Source: Rebecca billardiae RCC1528 (Eukaryota; Haptophyta). From it: 64,000 bases of DNA. Below, in pieces: positions 30,115 to 39,484 of the stretch. A program made the translations under genes and the position numbers. Numbering within the stretch: the stretch's first letter is position 1; each line of letters opens with the position of its first letter. The notes under the pieces are model-generated. The model was given only the letters and a program-made list of their open reading frames with translations, was not told where the DNA came from and searched no databases. Location of the stretch: the NCBI GenBank assembly GCA_965240325.2, contig OZ251227.1:2728001-2792000 (forward strand). Direction: 5' to 3'.

Positions 30115-32241
30115 GGGCGGCGGTGGGCTCGGCGGTGGCGGCGGCGGCGGGCTCGGCGGCGGCGGCGGCGGCGGGCTCGGCGGCGGTGGGCTGGGCGGTG
30201 GGCTCGGCGGTGGCGGCGGCGGCGGGCTGGGCGGCGGCGGGCTCGGCGGCGGGCTCGGCGGCGGCGGCGGCGGCGGGCTGGGCGGCGGTGGGCTCGGCGG
30301 TGGCGGCGGCGGCGGGCTCGGCGGCGGTGGGCTCGGCGGCGGGCTCGGCGGCGGCGGCGGCGGCGGGCTCGGAGGCGGTGGGCTGGGCGGTGGGCTCGGC
30401 GGTGGCGGCGGCGGCGGGCTGGGCGGCGGTGGGCTTGGCGGTGGCGGCGGCGGCGGGCTGGGCGGCGGTGGGCTCGGAGGCGGGCTGGGCGGTGGCGGCG
30501 GCGGCGGGCTCGGCGGCGGTGGGCTCGGCGGCGGCGGCGGCGGCGGCGGCGGCGGGCTCGGCGGCGGTGGGCTGGGCGGCGGGCTCGGCGGCGGCGGCGG
30601 CGGCGGGCTGGGCGGCGGCGGGCTCGGCGGTGGCGGCGGCGGCGGGCTCGGCGGCGGTGGGCTCGGCGGCGGGCTCGGCGGTGGCGGCGGCGGCGGGCTC
30701 GGCGGCGGTGGGCTCGGCGGCGGGCTCGGCGGCGGCGGTGGCGGCGGGCTGGGCGGTGGCGGGCTCGGCGGTGGCGGCGGCGGCGGGCTCGGCGGCGGTG
30801 GGCTCGGCGGCGGGCTCGGCGGCGGCGGCGGCGGCGGGCTGGGCGGTGGCGGGCTCGGCGGTGGCGGCGGCGGCGGGCTCGGCGGCGGTGGGCTCGGCGG
30901 CGGGCTCGGCGGTGGCGGCGGCGGCGGGCTCGGCGGCGGTGGGCTGGGCGGCGGGCTCGGCGGAGGCGGAGGTGGTGGGCTTGGTGGCGGGGGACTGGGC
31001 GGTGGCCCCGGTGGCGGCGAGGGCGGCGGCGGAGGGCTCGGCGGCGGTGAGGGTGGCGGGCTCGGCGGCGGCGGCGGTGGGGGCGGCAGGCTCGGCGGCG
31101 GCGGGCTGGGTGGCGGGCTCGGTGGTGGGCTCGGCGAAGGCGGCGGGCTCGGCGGCGGCGAGGGCGGAGGCGGAGGGCTGGGTGGCGGCGAGGGTGGCGG
31201 GCTCGGCGACGGCGGCGGTGGGGGCGGCGGGCTCGGCGGCGGCGGGCTGGGTGGCGGGCTCGGTGGTGGGCTCGGCGAAGGCGGCGGGCTCGGCGGCGGC
31301 GAGGGCGGAGGCGGAGGGCTGGGTGGCGGTGAGGGTGGCGGGCTCGGCGGCGGCGGCGGTGGGGGCGGCGGGCTCGGCGGCGGCGGGCTGGGTGGCGGGC
31401 TCGGTGGTGGGCTCGGCGAAGGCGGCGGGCTCGGTGGCGGCGAGGGCGGAGGCGGAGGGCTGGGTGGCGGTGAGGGTGGCGGGCTCGGCGGCGGCGGCGG
31501 TGGGGGCGGCGGGCTCGGCGGCGGCGGGCTCGGTGGCGGCGAGGGCGGAGGCGGAGGGCTGGGTGGCGGTGAGGGTGGCGGGCTCGGCGGCGGCGGCGGT
31601 GGGGGCGGCGGGCTCGGCGGCGGCGGGCTGGGTGGCGGGCTTGGCAGTGGGCTCGGCGAAGGCGGTGGGCTCGGTGGCGGGTTTGGTGGTGGGCTCGGCG
31701 AAGGCGGCGGCGGGCTCGGCGAAGGCGGCGGCGGGCGCGGCGAAGGCGGCGGGCTGGATTGGGGTGGTGGCGGCGATGGCGGCGGGCTTGGGGTTGGCAG
31801 CGGGGGATCACAGCCCGTCATCGAGAGCGTGTAGGTTCCCTCGTTGGAGGAGTAGCCCTCGATCATGACCACGTAATCAGTCCCCTGGGGCACCGTGTAC
31901 GCGATCGCCGAAGTCGTACCACAACCACCGTCATCGTTCATGGCGAGGGCTGTACCGCCGGTGTCGGGGCAGCCCGAATAAAGGACCATGAACGTGTCGA
32001 AGTCCGAGCCGCACAAGCTGAATGTAACCTCACCGTATCCGCGCACCCGGTAGAAGTGCTCGCCCGACGGAAAACCAGCAATCGAGCTGGCGCCGACAGT
32101 CGAGCCTGTAGGTGACACACCGCAGTGGATCTCACCTTGAATAATGCAAGCGAGGGCCTGCGGGGCGAGTGCACTCAAGCACAAGGCAGCCTGCACCAGC
32201 GCGCCACTCACGCGAGCGATGCGAGGATGATGGGCGGGCAT
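25372..32241 (-). CDS. Giant secreted/membrane protein with Ser/Pro-rich repeats
   Basis: Four exons: 32241-28465, 28275-27934, 27724-27578 and 27492-25372. All joins are phase 0 (donors GTGCGC, GTGAGT, GTGCGT). The product is 2,128 aa. ATG 32241 opens a signal peptide (MPAHHPRIARVSGALVQAAL, then CLSALAPQALAC). Residues ~33-145 resemble a PPC-type beta-sandwich (EHFYRVRGYGEVTFSLCGSD, AMNDDGGCGTTSAIAY, YSSNEGTYTLSMTGC). About 940 residues of SPPPP/PPSPPP repeat follow, as in extensins and pherophorins. A Cys-rich segment then has an EF-like ADVDGDGVHDEASEAL and a prealbumin/SdrD-like feel. Exon 2 is mostly helical (ERALAITVIGAIAQVVSATL). Exon 4 encodes several membrane helices (LWAVALVGAPCAFALLLCAV; two near LLELLVLAVGLGLGLL; two near the C-terminus) and resembles the membrane end of polycystin/REJ-like algal proteins. 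This suggests a cell-surface or wall-associated receptor-like molecule. Exons 1 and 4 are firm; the joins are inferred. Confidence 0.65.
27671..27913. repeat. Inverted repeat spanning an intron
   Basis: Arms of about 75 bp at 27671-27745 and 27838-27913 match in opposite orientation over CTCCAGCGTCG(C/A)CGCCTCCTGC, with GCCACCGAGCGC at the outer end of each arm. The left arm covers the acceptor (27725) and start of exon 3 of the proline-rich gene. The right arm lies in the intron just past the donor (27933). Inner GC-rich parts also pair. Confidence 0.75.
28985..31790 (-). repeat. Ser/Pro-coding minisatellite with a 141-bp higher-order unit
   Basis: About 2.8 kb of GGCGGCGGGCTCGGCGG-type repeats on the plus strand, coding for Pro/Ser repeats on the minus strand. 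From 28985 to about 31000 the unit is short and variable. From about 31010 to 31690 a longer unit appears: the phrase GGCTCGGCGAAGG recurs with a 141-bp spacing (GGCGAAG at 31133, 31274 and 31415). Five of six frames stay open through most of the array because stop codons are nearly absent. Confidence 0.95.
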
Positions 32242-33179
32242 GGGGGGGGGTTGCCGCGGCCTCGAGCGTCGACGCGTTGCCGGTTCAGAGTGGTGCGGGT
32301 GCTGGGCGGGCCGTGATTGGTTGATCTGGAAACAAACCGTACTCATCGTCACATGATCCACCAATCAGTTCCGAGTATTTGACGAGGCAGTTGCATTATC
32401 GCCGCGCATTTTTGATGTACGGTGACCCTCTGAGTCCTCGTCATCAATCATGATCATAGTTGCCAATGATTACAAAGTTGGTGAAGTATATCGTTATGAT
32501 AATAAGTGAAGCGCGTCGTCGTAAGTTTCCACGGCGTTGGCCCTCCGCCAACCGAGGACCGGACACATCCATGATGGGCGTGCAGGCGGCACGGCCACGC
32601 CCTCGCGGCCGTGGCGACCGGCCTCGCACGCGTCCTTGCGGCGCGAAAGGGCCGATCCCAGCTGCGGTCATTCGCGCCGCGAGCAGCACGGCCACGCGTC
32701 GCCCGCCGCACCGGCTGAGCGTGCGCCGAAAGAGGTACCGCGGGAGATGGCCCCACTCAGACTGACGAAGGCAGCAGGTATTACCGGGCTAGCCTGCCAG
32801 CAGTAGTCGTCGCGCGTACTCGACGACAGCAATCGGACGCTTAGTCGGGTCGCGCAACTGGCGGTGCTGCGCCATTAGTTGTGTCTTGTCCGTCGGTTGT
32901 CGTCGTCGCCGCATCGAGTCACCACGCTCCTCCGGGCCCGGCTTGGTCCACGGCTGACACGCGCTTCGCTCATTAATGATACATATATATATTATTATTA
33001 TTGCAGTAGTCGTCGCGTCTCCGCAGTCCGCAGTCTCCGCGCCTGCGCCGACTGAGCACGCGCGCGAGCGCCGCGCCGCGCCGCCGCCCGGCGGCGGCTG
33101 GGGCAATCTGAGCCGCGAGCGAGTGCTGCGCATGCGTGTCGCGAAGTGTCACCGACACCGACCACCGTCACGTGATGCA
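32242..33179. other. Intergenic region
   Basis: The upstream region of the proline-rich protein gene and downstream region of the acyltransferase gene. It includes AT-richer stretches near 32450-32520 and 32970-33000. No gene was recognised. Confidence 0.6.
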
Positions 33180-34613
33180 TCAACACGATGATTGATGGAC
33201 GGCTGCGAGTCTCATCAGCTTGGCCACAGCCGCTTCGAGCGCGGTGCGCGCTGGGCGCTCGATGAACACAGCGAAGGGGATGGCGATGGCGGCCGTCAGC
33301 AGCGTGCCAACCGCCCACAGCAGCGCCACGTACGTCCACGTCGCGTGCGTGCCCTCTCTCGGGCGCAGCCAGCCCCACGCCAGCTCGGACAGCACGCGCG
33401 TGTGTAGCATGTTGAAGGCGTACGATGCGCGCGCAAGGAGCGACAAGGGTGAGCGGCCGTGGGCGGGCGTGAGTGCGCGCGCGAGCCATGCGGAGTGCAT
33501 GGGGCTCGCCGCGGGGCTCAGGACCGTGGCAACGAGCGCAGCGAGCGCGAGCGCGAGCACGTTGTGCACGGCTGTGGTCGCGAGCGCACGCGCAGCCCGG
33601 CTGGGCTCGGCGTCAGGCGGCCGCGTGCACGCGCCGAGCACCGCAGCCACGGCGATGGCCTGCACCGCCGAGCGCGTGGCGAGCGCCGCGCGCGAGTCCA
33701 CGCGCGGCGCGGCGCGCTCGGCTGCCGCAGATGGCAGCGCGAACGCCAGCAGCGCGCCGAGCACCATCGGCCCGTAGCGCGCGTGCGTGGGCAGGTAGAG
33801 CCGCTCCATGTATCTGAAGCCAATCTCGCACCCACCCGGCAGCTCGGAGCACGGCACCAGATCGAGGCCGTACCGGACTCGCATGAAGGGCACGGCCTCG
33901 GGCGGGGAGAGGTAGGCCATGTGCCCGCGCCAGGCCAGCGCGGTGATCGCGTACCGCTCCGGGTCCTGCAGCGCGTGCCGCACGCCGAAGCTGAGGACGA
34001 AGAGCGCGCTGAGTGCGATGACGGCGCGCGACTCGAACGCGCGCCGCGCGCGGCCGCCGCGCGCGCTCCGCCGCAGCGGGCCGCACGCGGCTCGCAGCGC
34101 GCCGAGGGCGAGGGTGAGCGCGACGCCGATGTGAAAGTCCGCGCACACCGACCACGACGTCGCCAGGCCGGTCGTCATGGTCGACCGGAAGGGCGCATAG
34201 TTGGAGCTGAAGGCGAGCGTGCGCGCGAGGATGCTGAAGCGCCGATCGGCGTGGACGTCGCCGAGGAGGAGCTGGAGCACGGCCGCGGCACCGAGCGCTG
34301 GCCACAGTCGGCAGGCTCGCCGCACGCACGCGCGGAGCGGGCGCACGTCCTCCGCAGAGCGCAGCTGGCGGCCGAGAAGGTAGCCGCTCACGAGCAGGAA
34401 GATCTCAACCTGCATGCCCGCGCCGGCGGCGGCGAACCAGAGGGGGTGGCGCATGTAGTTGTCCGCCGCAGGGCCTGCCACTGGTAGGTGCGCCGTCGCC
34501 AGGACGCCTGCGTGCAGAGCGATGAGCCATAACGATGCCAAGGCGCGTATCCCGTCCAGCGGTGCGACGCGATCGTTGGGGCTGCGGCCGCCATCCTCTG
34601 TAATCGTCGACAT
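33180..34613 (-). CDS. Acyltransferase-3 (OafA/NRF-6-like) membrane protein
   Basis: A 477-aa intronless protein from ATG 34613-34611. It starts with a short polar N-terminus and the family motif LDGIRALASLWLIALH, with Arg23 and His34 in the positions typical of acyltransferase-3 (PF01757) proteins. The second motif, MQVEIFLLVSGYLLGRQL, follows. About ten hydrophobic helices cover the rest, with a lumenal-looking loop containing Cys pairs (LVPCSELPGGCEIGF). The end is short and basic. Such enzymes move acyl groups onto sugars, lipids or proteins across a membrane. The closest eukaryotic group is the nose-resistant-to-fluoxetine family. The animal NRF N-terminal extracellular domain is absent. 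The substrate is unknown. Confidence 0.85.
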   Translation of the reverse strand: MSTITEDGGRSPNDRVAPLDGIRALASLWLIALHAGVLATAHLPVAGPAADNYMRHPLWFAAAGAGMQVEIFLLVSGYLLGRQLRSAEDVRPLRACVRRACRLWPALGAAAVLQLLLGDVHADRRFSILARTLAFSSNYAPFRSTMTTGLATSWSVCADFHIGVALTLALGALRAACGPLRRSARGGRARRAFESRAVIALSALFVLSFGVRHALQDPERYAITALAWRGHMAYLSPPEAVPFMRVRYGLDLVPCSELPGGCEIGFRYMERLYLPTHARYGPMVLGALLAFALPSAAAERAAPRVDSRAALATRSAVQAIAVAAVLGACTRPPDAEPSRAARALATTAVHNVLALALAALVATVLSPAASPMHSAWLARALTPAHGRSPLSLLARASYAFNMLHTRVLSELAWGWLRPREGTHATWTYVALLWAVGTLLTAAIAIPFAVFIERPARTALEAAVAKLMRLAAVHQSSC

Positions 34614-35060
34614 CACGAGATGTCGCGCAGATTTGAGATTTCATCTGCGGCTGCGACGGTCCCGTCAAGCCCCCCGCCCGCGCGGCCGCGCCCTTCCAGT
34701 TCATCGTTGTCTGAGGAGGGGCCGTCGCGGTGACGCGGTCGACAATCAGGATTAAGAGATCATCAGCATGAGCGCTGTTGCGTGGCCGGAGCCCGTATCA
34801 CGTATGTGCGTCGACGATGCCATCATGTCCACGAGCCGGTGACCCGACACCACTGCGGGCCTCCGGCTGCATGGAGGAGCGCGCGCGCGCGCACTGCGCA
34901 GAGCGCCTCCGTCGTCTCAGAGCCGTCAGCCAAGCCGTCCGCTCATAACTGGTCGGCTGGCGGCGAGTGCGAGCCTGGCTCGCGAGCCCGGCGTTCGGTC
35001 ACGGCGGCACCCTCAGCACGCCTCGCGCAGACGCACCCCGCCGCGCGCGAGCGGCCCCGC
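34614..35060. other. Intergenic region
   Basis: Between the acyltransferase start and the PACRG stop. No gene or repeat was recognised. Confidence 0.6.
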
Positions 35061-36065
35061 TCAGTTGAGCACGACGCTCTCGTACGTGGGCACCATGTAC
35101 TTGATGTTGATGAACGCATCCTCGCCGCCATGTGTCTCGAACAGCTCGAGCGTCTCGGTCACGAGATCGCCTGCGGGCGCGGCGGCGGGGTCGGGACGGG
35201 AGCGGTGAGCGCGGCGGAGCGCGGGCGGGGGCGGGGGCGAGCGCGGTGCACGCCGCGCGCTCTCTCCCCGCTCTCCGCGCGCGCGCGCACCGATCGTCAT
35301 CCGCTTTTGTTGCGAGTAGTCGATCTGATCGCCAATGTTCTTGTTGTCGTTCTTGAAGAGGTTGAGCACAGGCAGGATCTGCCGGTAGTACGGCACGAGC
35401 GCCTCGCCGATCATGTCGCCCGAGCGCACGAGGTACTGCAGCACCTTGAGCACCGCGCAGATGATCTCGCGCTTCCGCGTGTTCAGCGCCGTCTTAATCG
35501 GGATGATCAGCTGCGGGATGACCGGCAGGATCTTTGAGCCGCCCGCCTCGAGCATGTCGTAGCAGCCCTGCAGCGCGAGGAACTTGTACGGCTCCTCCTC
35601 CTCGCGCAGGCCGTCGAAGAAGATGGGCAGGTAGTGGTGGTAGTCGAGCTTGTCGATGTCCACCTTCCAGCTGATGCAGTTCGTGCCGCGGTGGTCCACC
35701 GCGATTGGCAAGTCCCCGCGCTCGTAGCACTTGCGGAACTCCGTGTTGGGCGGGTTGTCCCGCACCTCAAACGCGCCCGCCTTGGGCGGCGTGGGCTTGG
35801 CGCCGAGCTGCTTGGGCTTGGACCTCGAGCTCGACATGCCGCCTGTGCCCGAGTGCGACTTGAGCTTGTCCGGCTTGGCGCTCTTGTACACGTACGTCAT
35901 CGTCGCCGAGTTGTAGCCCGGGAGCTCCTCGACGCCGCCCGGCGGGCGCCTGCTCACAAAGTTGCCCGGGCGGCGGCCGGGGTTGACGCCCGTGGTCATG
36001 TCAAAGGCTGTGCCCGTCTCCTTGTGCTTCTTGCCATAGTTGAGCGGCGTGGGAGCCTGCGGCAT
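35061..36065 (-). CDS. PACRG: Parkin co-regulated gene protein (axonemal inner junction)
   Basis: Two exons: 36065-35291 and 35170-35061, with a 120-bp intron (donor GTGCGC, acceptor CCGCAG). The spliced product is 294 aa from ATG 36065 ([20 protein letters not shown]). The conserved PACRG core is unmistakable: [76 protein letters not shown] and [20 protein letters not shown] across the splice. It ends [20 protein letters not shown] plus LN. PACRG sits at the inner junction between the A and B tubules of ciliary doublets with FAP20, so the organism has motile flagella. The intron is a multiple of three without in-frame stops. The start was set at the second in-frame Met because the upstream residues are not conserved-looking. 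Confidence 0.93.
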   Translation of the reverse strand: MPQAPTPLNYGKKHKETGTAFDMTTGVNPGRRPGNFVSRRPPGGVEELPGYNSATMTYVYKSAKPDKLKSHSGTGGMSSSRSKPKQLGAKPTPPKAGAFEVRDNPPNTEFRKCYERGDLPIAVDHRGTNCISWKVDIDKLDYHHYLPIFFDGLREEEEPYKFLALQGCYDMLEAGGSKILPVIPQLIIPIKTALNTRKREIICAVLKVLQYLVRSGDMIGEALVPYYRQILPVLNLFKNDNKNIGDQIDYSQQKRMTIGARARGERGESARRAPRSPPPPPALRRAHRSRPDPAAAPAGDLVTETLELFETHGGEDAFINIKYMVPTYESVVLN

Positions 36066-36375
36066 CGTCGGCAAGCGCGCGGGCGACCCCTCTCCGGGAG
36101 GCTGCTGTTTCACGCCTGGCTCTCGCTCGACCAGCGCAACTCCAAGCGCGGGCACAGCACAAGCCGGCTTGAAACCGACACGCGCTTGTCGAGAAGCCGG
36201 GCGCAAAAAGAAAAAACAGCAGCAGCCGAAAATTCAACACGCGAGTGCGCCGGCTGCGGGATTCGCGGAAACTCACGCCCGTCGGCGTGGGCTGGGCCTG
36301 CCCACGATGGCGGCGCGTTGAGCGAAACTCGTTTTCTCGCACGAACGCGCGGTTGGCTGGCTGACCACGTCTCCG
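36066..36375. promoter_or_regulatory. Bidirectional promoter (PACRG / glycosyltransferase)
   Basis: 310 bp between divergent start codons. It contains an A-rich run near 36204-36222 (AAAAAGAAAAAA). No canonical TATA element is evident. Confidence 0.5.
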
Positions 36376-38541
36376 ATGGCAACGCGCAGCGTGCTCATCC
36401 CTACCCTCGCGATCGTCGGCGCCCTGTGCGTGCTCTCCAGCGTCAGCTGGTTCCGCACGATGGAGGTGTCCGCGCCGCACATTGCCGTGCGCGCGGGCTC
36501 GGAGATGCTCCGCAGGGTGCCGCACGTGGCCGCGCTGGCGATGGGGGACGACCCGGCGGCCGTGCTCGCGTCGAGTCCAGCCGAGCCAACTCGATCGCCC
36601 ACCCCGACGCCCGTGCCCACGCCCGCCGCCAGCGCCAGCACGGGTGGCACGCCGATCGGAAGCTCCGCGAGTGTGCCGGCGAGCGCGCCCGCCGCGAACG
36701 CGAGCGCGGGCGCGAGTGCGAGCGCGGGCATGCCCGCCGCCGCCGAGCGCCGCGAGTGCAAGGTGAGCCCGACGGTCTCGACGGTCAACAGCTGCCTGCT
36801 CAGCAGCGTCGCCTCGCCCTCCAACGTCATCATCAACAGCTGCGCCGACTCGAAGTACGAGCTGTACGCCGTCAACTATGTGAAGGCGCTGCGCGCGGTG
36901 AACGTGACCAACTTCGTGATGGGCGCGCTCGACGAGGCCGTGCTCAAGACGTTCCAGGGGATGAGCGTGCCGAGCTTCTCCCTCGCCAACATCTCGGCGG
37001 GCGCGCGATGGCACGCGACCAACCGGCAGAAGATCCGCGTCGTGCTCGCGTTCATCGAGCTGGGATTTGGGATTCTGTTTACCGACATCGACGTCATGTT
37101 CATGTCCGACCCGATGCCGTTCATCGACGAGTGGCCGATGGCGGATCAGCTGGTCTCGAGCGACATGATGGCGGTGCGTGCGCCGCGCGCGCGCGCGCGC
37201 GCCCGCCCGCGTCCGCCGCCGCGCTCACCCGCTGCTCACTCGGCCGCGCGCCCGCCGGCTCGCGCCGCGCCGCACCGTTCCGCTCGCGCGCAGATCCAGA
37301 GACGCTCCAAGTCGAAGCGCCTCGAGGACGTGACGCAGTTCAAGCAGCAGCACGCGGCGCCGCTGAACGTGGGCATCATGCTCGTGCGCCCGACCGAGGT
37401 GAACATCAAGTTCACCATCGACTGGCTCACGCGCTCGAACCGCGAGATGGACGTGTCGATGCAGGCGATCTACGACATCCTGCTGCGGACCAACCACACG
37501 TGCAAGATCGACGAGGAGGTGCTGCCCGAGCTCGCGACGTGCTACAAGCCGGCGCTCAGGATCGGGCTGCTGCCGATCGACCGCTTCGCGAACGGGTACA
37601 CCTACTTCATCACGCACCTGCACGAGAAGCAGAAGGTCGACGTGATCGCCGTACACGGCACCTTCCAGGTGCACCAGGCGACGATCGCCAAGATCCACCG
37701 CTTCCGCGAGGCGCGGCTCTTCTTTGACCACGACGACTACTACCGCGCGTCGCGCCGGTACATGACGTACGAGCCGACGCTGCCCGAGTGGATGGTCGCC
37801 GCGCTCAACGGCTCGCGCGCGCTGCCGCACAGCCCGCGCGACCAGCTGCCGCTCCACTTTGAGGTGATGCACTCGCAGTTTGCGCAGCTGCGCGACGCGC
37901 TCGCGATCGCGCTCGCGCTCGACCGCACGCTCATCCTGCCGAAATTCCACTGCGTGCTCGACAACAGCTGGTACGCGCTGATGGGCGCGTGGCCGGGGTT
38001 CCGGCTGCAGGGCCCGTTCCACTGCCCCGCCGACCACCTGCTCAACTTCGACGGCATGAAGGCGCAGTTCGGCCTCGGCCGGTACCGCGAGCACTCCTTT
38101 CTGCTCAACCCGCGCACGCCCGCCGTGCTCAAGGCGCCGCCGCGCGTCGTCGCGGTGGTGCCGAGGCCAGCAAAGGGCGCGGGCGACGGCGCGGGCGCGG
38201 CGGACACGGCCGGCCCGCACATACCCCTGGGCGCGTCGAGCGAAGAGGTGTTGTTTCTGCTCGCCGGGCTCAACGACCCCGTCATCCACTTCACCAACAT
38301 GGTGGGCGCCTTCTCGCGCTTCTCGGCGCAGTCGGAGCAGGACGTGTTCGAGTACAAAATCAAGCGCGTGCCGACGCTGTGGTGCTGCCTCGACGGCCGC
38401 ATCGCGCGCGAGTTCAAGCAGAAGTTCCCGCCCGGCCACATCTACTACGACCCGTACTTCGACCGGCCGCACACCGACCGCTTCGGCCGCGTGTACGGCG
38501 CGACGTGGGAGTTCCGCACGGGCGAGCTCGCCTTCAATTGA
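36376..38541 (+). CDS. GT77-like (XEG113/RRA-type) glycosyltransferase
   Basis: Two exons: 36376-37173 and 37294-38541, with a 120-bp intron (donor GTGCGT, acceptor CGCAG) whose removal joins SSDMMA to IQRRSK. The spliced product is 681 aa. An N-terminal signal anchor (VLIPTLAIVGALCVLSSVSW) implies a type II Golgi protein. An Ala/Ser/Pro stem follows. The nucleotide-diphospho-sugar transferase core has LYAVNYVKALRAVNVTNFVM and the metal-binding DxD in FTDIDVMFM (Asp237 and Asp239). It continues with PLNVGIMLVRPT, HGTFQVHQ and a second block typical of XEG113-like arabinosyltransferases (FAQLRDALAIALALDRTLIL, then PFHCPADHLLNFD). In plants these enzymes add arabinose to hydroxyproline-rich glycoproteins. 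That would suit the proline-rich surface protein nearby, but the donor sugar is unproven. The retained-intron frame stays open. Confidence 0.85.
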   Translation: MATRSVLIPTLAIVGALCVLSSVSWFRTMEVSAPHIAVRAGSEMLRRVPHVAALAMGDDPAAVLASSPAEPTRSPTPTPVPTPAASASTGGTPIGSSASVPASAPAANASAGASASAGMPAAAERRECKVSPTVSTVNSCLLSSVASPSNVIINSCADSKYELYAVNYVKALRAVNVTNFVMGALDEAVLKTFQGMSVPSFSLANISAGARWHATNRQKIRVVLAFIELGFGILFTDIDVMFMSDPMPFIDEWPMADQLVSSDMMAVRAPRARARARPRPPPRSPAAHSAARPPARAAPHRSARAQIQRRSKSKRLEDVTQFKQQHAAPLNVGIMLVRPTEVNIKFTIDWLTRSNREMDVSMQAIYDILLRTNHTCKIDEEVLPELATCYKPALRIGLLPIDRFANGYTYFITHLHEKQKVDVIAVHGTFQVHQATIAKIHRFREARLFFDHDDYYRASRRYMTYEPTLPEWMVAALNGSRALPHSPRDQLPLHFEVMHSQFAQLRDALAIALALDRTLILPKFHCVLDNSWYALMGAWPGFRLQGPFHCPADHLLNFDGMKAQFGLGRYREHSFLLNPRTPAVLKAPPRVVAVVPRPAKGAGDGAGAADTAGPHIPLGASSEEVLFLLAGLNDPVIHFTNMVGAFSRFSAQSEQDVFEYKIKRVPTLWCCLDGRIAREFKQKFPPGHIYYDPYFDRPHTDRFGRVYGATWEFRTGELAFN

Positions 38542-39484
38542 GGCCGCGCTTGTGCTCGCCTCTGGCTCTTGCCCTTGGCATCCGCGTCAGTCCTTTCGAT
38601 CATGCAAACGATTAACGAAATAGCCAGACTAGCCGATAACTAGTGGGGTCAGCTAGCTCCGACCGTTACACAGTACACTCCCGCGGATGACTGTAACACT
38701 CAGATTAGTATTAGTGTTACCAATATTATAATTCACGCGACGAAATGTCGTAATATGCTGATGAGAATATCTCGTACGACCGTAATGAGTGAGTGATGAC
38801 ACTTTCCCTTCCGAATTGTTGAGGCCCACTCGATCACGTACACGTCCACGTCCACGAGTGACGTGGCCTCGTGCGACCGGCGGCGCGTCGGAGTCCCTGC
38901 TCGGAGCCGTCGGAGGCGGCGCATGGTCCGAAGGATGGGCAAGTAGGGGCCACTGGCTCATCCTTCTGACGGCCAAGCTGACCTCTGGGGAAGCCTTGCG
39001 AGGATGCAGACCTATTAATGTTCCGCCTGACCCCACACGTTGTGAGTCTGACGATCAATGTTGGCTGCGCGGTAGTCGTGCGACCGCCGCGTCTGGCACG
39101 GCTGCCCGTGCGTGTACGTGGGTGTGTGCGCGCCTGTCACCGGCGGGGCGATCGTCGACCGGCATGGCTAGCGAGCTGGTCAGGGCTAGTGGCAGCCTTC
39201 TCTGGGACCACACCACGCGATTTGGCGACCTCGTCACCACTCAATGCCCGTCCAGAGACACGGTATGTGCGCGCTGCTACCTGGCCAGCCACCATCGCGC
39301 ATGCGTCGCGAATAAAATGCTTCGTCACAGCGCGCGCATTTTCCCGTGCAACTCCTTTCCGCTCGGGCTGCTGGCGGGCGCGCAGGCGGCAGGCTGCGCC
39401 GTCGCAGCACGCGCGCTGCGTCCCGCGCCCGGTGGCCTCTCGCGGCGCGCGACGCTTCTGCGCGCTCGTGACGCGTGCGGGTTG
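38542..39484. other. Intergenic region
   Basis: AT-richer for 200-300 bases after the glycosyltransferase stop, then GC-rich up to the next start. No gene or repeat was recognised. Confidence 0.6.

Noticed and set aside
28183-31868. Long plus-strand open frames encoding Gly/Leu, Ala/Gly/Ser or Arg/Trp polymers
   Set aside because: They are other-frame translations of the Ser/Pro repeat array. Only the minus-strand frame has a signal peptide and flanking domains.
38789-39484. Extension of the RING gene's first exon upstream to 38789
   Set aside because: The frame stays open by chance. The residues are Arg/Ser-rich filler, and ATG 39485 starts a plausible polar N-terminus.
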